Of a stretch of DNA of 64,000 nt, positions 62,372 to 64,000 are shown in pieces. A program made the position numbers and the translations under genes. Source of the stretch: Malaciobacter pacificus (GTDB lineage: Bacteria > Campylobacterota > Campylobacteria > Campylobacterales > Arcobacteraceae). Each line of letters begins with the position of its first letter. Within the stretch, counting starts at the first letter, position 1. The stretch lies in contig NZ_CP035928.1 in the NCBI RefSeq assembly GCF_004214795.1, positions 2,294,001 to 2,358,000 on the forward strand, in the 5' to 3' direction. Under the pieces are notes generated by a model that worked only from the letters and a program-made list of their open reading frames with translations, was not told where the DNA came from and searched no databases.

Positions 62372-64000
62372 ATGATTACAGAATTAAATATACAAATAGA
62401 AGAACTAATTGATAGTGGCGCTAAAGATTTTGAAATTGCTAAGGTTTTCAAAACCTATTATAGAAAATATGTAGACTCAATAGACACTACTCTTGAAACA
62501 ACAGGTGGCAAAGATTTTTTTATAAAACATACAAAACATACTGATAAGTTTTTAGTTGCACTTTATAAATTTATCCTAAGAAAATATTTTGGTTCATATC
62601 AACCAATGAGTACTTCAATACCAATTAGTTTAATAGCACTTGGTTCGTATGGAAGAGAGCAATTGTGTATATATTCTGACATTGATATTATGCTTTTGTA
62701 TGAAGAAATTCCTGGTTATAACTTAAAATCTATTATGGAAGAGTTTATAACTTTAGCATGGGATTGTGGTCTTAAATTAGGATCAAGAGTACATGAAGTA
62801 AAAGATATAAAAGATGCTGTAAAAGAGGATATTACTATTAAAAGTTCTATTTTAGAATCAAGAATGATTTATGGTTCTAAAATTTTATGGTTTAGATATG
62901 AAAATGCTTTAAAAAGTATAAGATTAACTAAGCAAAAAGAGTTTATATTAGAAAAATTAGAAGAGCATAAACAAAGACTTTTAAAATACCCACTAATAAT
63001 GGAACCAAATATCAAAGATGGTTATGGAGGTGTTAGGGAAGCGAATATGCTTTATTGGGTTTCTAATGTTTTATATGGAATAAAAAATACAAGAGAATTA
63101 ATAGGAATTCACTATACAGAAGATGAATATAGAAAATATAGACAATCTTTAGAATATATCTTTCAAGTTAGAAATGCTTTACATAATGTTGCACGGAAAA
63201 AACAAGACCAAGTGACATTTGATATTTTACCAGAATTGGCATCTAAATTAGGGTTTAAAAATAAACCTAGATATACAAAAGAGAGACAATGTATGTCCAA
63301 ATTAATGACATGCTTACATAATATTCACTCTTTTACAGCAACAATGGTTAAAAAATTTACAAGAGTTGCTATGTTTGAAGCTAAAAATATTCCTGAACTT
63401 AGAAAAGTACGATACAAAAAAAATCAATATATTATTGATAACACTATTTTTAGGTCATTTAATGAAAAACCTACTGCATTGAATAACTTATTAAAAGAAC
63501 TAATAGAACTACCTGATAGTGTTGAGAGATTTGATAGGTCTTATATTTATCATGCAAGTAAAAGTAAACTTCCAACTTCTTATAATAAAGAACTTAAAAA
63601 GAATATGAAAGCTTTACTTTCAAAACCAAATTTACATCCAGTAATTAAGCTTATTTATAATGCAGGATTATTTGACTATTTAATTCCCCAAGCAAAATTA
63701 ATAATGGATCAACCACAATTTGATGGATATCATAAACATCCAGTTGATGTGCATTCAATTAATACACTTAAATTCTCTAAATATATTGATAATGAACATA
63801 TTAAAGAGGTTTTTGATGGCCTAAGTGAAGAGAAAAAAATTATAGTTAGATTAGTTGCTTTATTTCATGATATAGGGAAAGGAAGAAAAGAAGACCATCA
63901 TATAATTGGAGAAAAACTATTCAAAGAGATGCTTAAATCTTTTGACTTTGATGAAGAATTAATCAAAATTGGAGCAAGACTAGTAAGGTACCACAACATG
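62372..64000 (+). CDS. glnD: PII uridylyltransferase / uridylyl-removing enzyme, 5' part (partial)
   Basis: First 543 codons; the gene runs off the right end. The nucleotidyltransferase motif is GSYGREQLCIYSDIDIMLLY (G-S-x-G-R ... S-D-x-D). Then a helical GlnE/GlnD domain with KDGYGGVREANMLYWV, and an HD phosphohydrolase domain (FHDIGKGRKEDHH) with YHKHPVDVHS before it. This enzyme adds UMP to Tyr51 of PII when glutamine is low and removes it when glutamine is high. Two PII genes with intact Tyr51 are in this window (33935 and 35654). No frame break in the visible part. Confidence 0.93.
   Translation, partial: MITELNIQIEELIDSGAKDFEIAKVFKTYYRKYVDSIDTTLETTGGKDFFIKHTKHTDKFLVALYKFILRKYFGSYQPMSTSIPISLIALGSYGREQLCIYSDIDIMLLYEEIPGYNLKSIMEEFITLAWDCGLKLGSRVHEVKDIKDAVKEDITIKSSILESRMIYGSKILWFRYENALKSIRLTKQKEFILEKLEEHKQRLLKYPLIMEPNIKDGYGGVREANMLYWVSNVLYGIKNTRELIGIHYTEDEYRKYRQSLEYIFQVRNALHNVARKKQDQVTFDILPELASKLGFKNKPRYTKERQCMSKLMTCLHNIHSFTATMVKKFTRVAMFEAKNIPELRKVRYKKNQYIIDNTIFRSFNEKPTALNNLLKELIELPDSVERFDRSYIYHASKSKLPTSYNKELKKNMKALLSKPNLHPVIKLIYNAGLFDYLIPQAKLIMDQPQFDGYHKHPVDVHSINTLKFSKYIDNEHIKEVFDGLSEEKKIIVRLVALFHDIGKGRKEDHHIIGEKLFKEMLKSFDFDEELIKIGARLVRYHNM

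Overview
This is a very AT-rich, gene-dense bacterial chromosome segment. Protein styles and gene mixes (MotE/FliJ/FliL/FlgH/FlgK/FliD/FliS flagellar block, class II DAHP synthase, single-subunit RimO/TilS/PanC neighbours, Rieske-type NirD, OmpR-type regulators) point to Campylobacterota, most likely an Arcobacter-like member of the Arcobacteraceae. That placement is inference from protein character; no rRNA or tRNA gene is present to confirm it, and no CRISPR array or prophage was seen. One insertion sequence is present.

Layout. 1-9.3 kb: 3' end of tgt; a pyruvate dehydrogenase operon on the minus strand (aceE-aceF-lpdA, with a lipoyl domain on E3 as well as two on E2); divergently, a LipM-like octanoyltransferase/ligase and lipA that supply the lipoyl groups; then gatC and an ArsC/Spx-like gene. 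9.4-13.7 kb: a small accessory island with a 696-aa papain-like-fold candidate, two small genes and an intact IS4-type element flanked by a 7-bp target duplication. 13.8-22.8 kb: housekeeping genes (aroG class II, tal, serB, metF-like, ruvX, acpS, a lone DppB-type permease, panC, rimO, tilS). 22.8-32.9 kb: flagellar block, with fliT-like, fliS, fliD, flgK, flgH, an unknown membrane protein, fliL, motE, fliJ, fliQ and an extremely acidic protein on the minus strand, and flgI-fliM on the plus strand.

32.9-52.8 kb: nitrogen acquisition. pyrC is followed by two amtB-glnK modules separated by a strong terminator, an ankyrin-repeat protein, a nitrate ABC transporter (nrtA, nrtB, nrtD), a NasA-type nitrate reductase, a two-component system whose kinase has a periplasmic CxxCH (heme-type) sensor domain, a FocA/NirC-family nitrite channel, a PP2C-Ser/Thr-kinase fusion with a tail anchor, and nirB-nirD. 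glnD, which would uridylylate the two PII proteins, starts at the right edge of the window.

52.8-62.4 kb: a surface/signalling region. It holds a lipoprotein with PKD and DUF285 (BspA-like) repeats, a secreted protein, two paralogous membrane histidine kinases flanking one OmpR-type response regulator, a PDC-like membrane protein and a shortened NtrC-like ATPase with a Fis-type helix-turn-helix. This is the most novel part. One kinase keeps the phosphoacceptor His but has a degraded ATP-binding region; the other has Asp in place of the His but keeps a better ATP-binding region. Upstream of the lipoprotein lie four TTACAT hexamers at an exact 11-bp period, the geometry expected of an OmpR-family operator. 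A second oddity is the nitrate-locus kinase, whose membrane anchor is only encoded if translation starts at a non-canonical codon (best candidate ATA).
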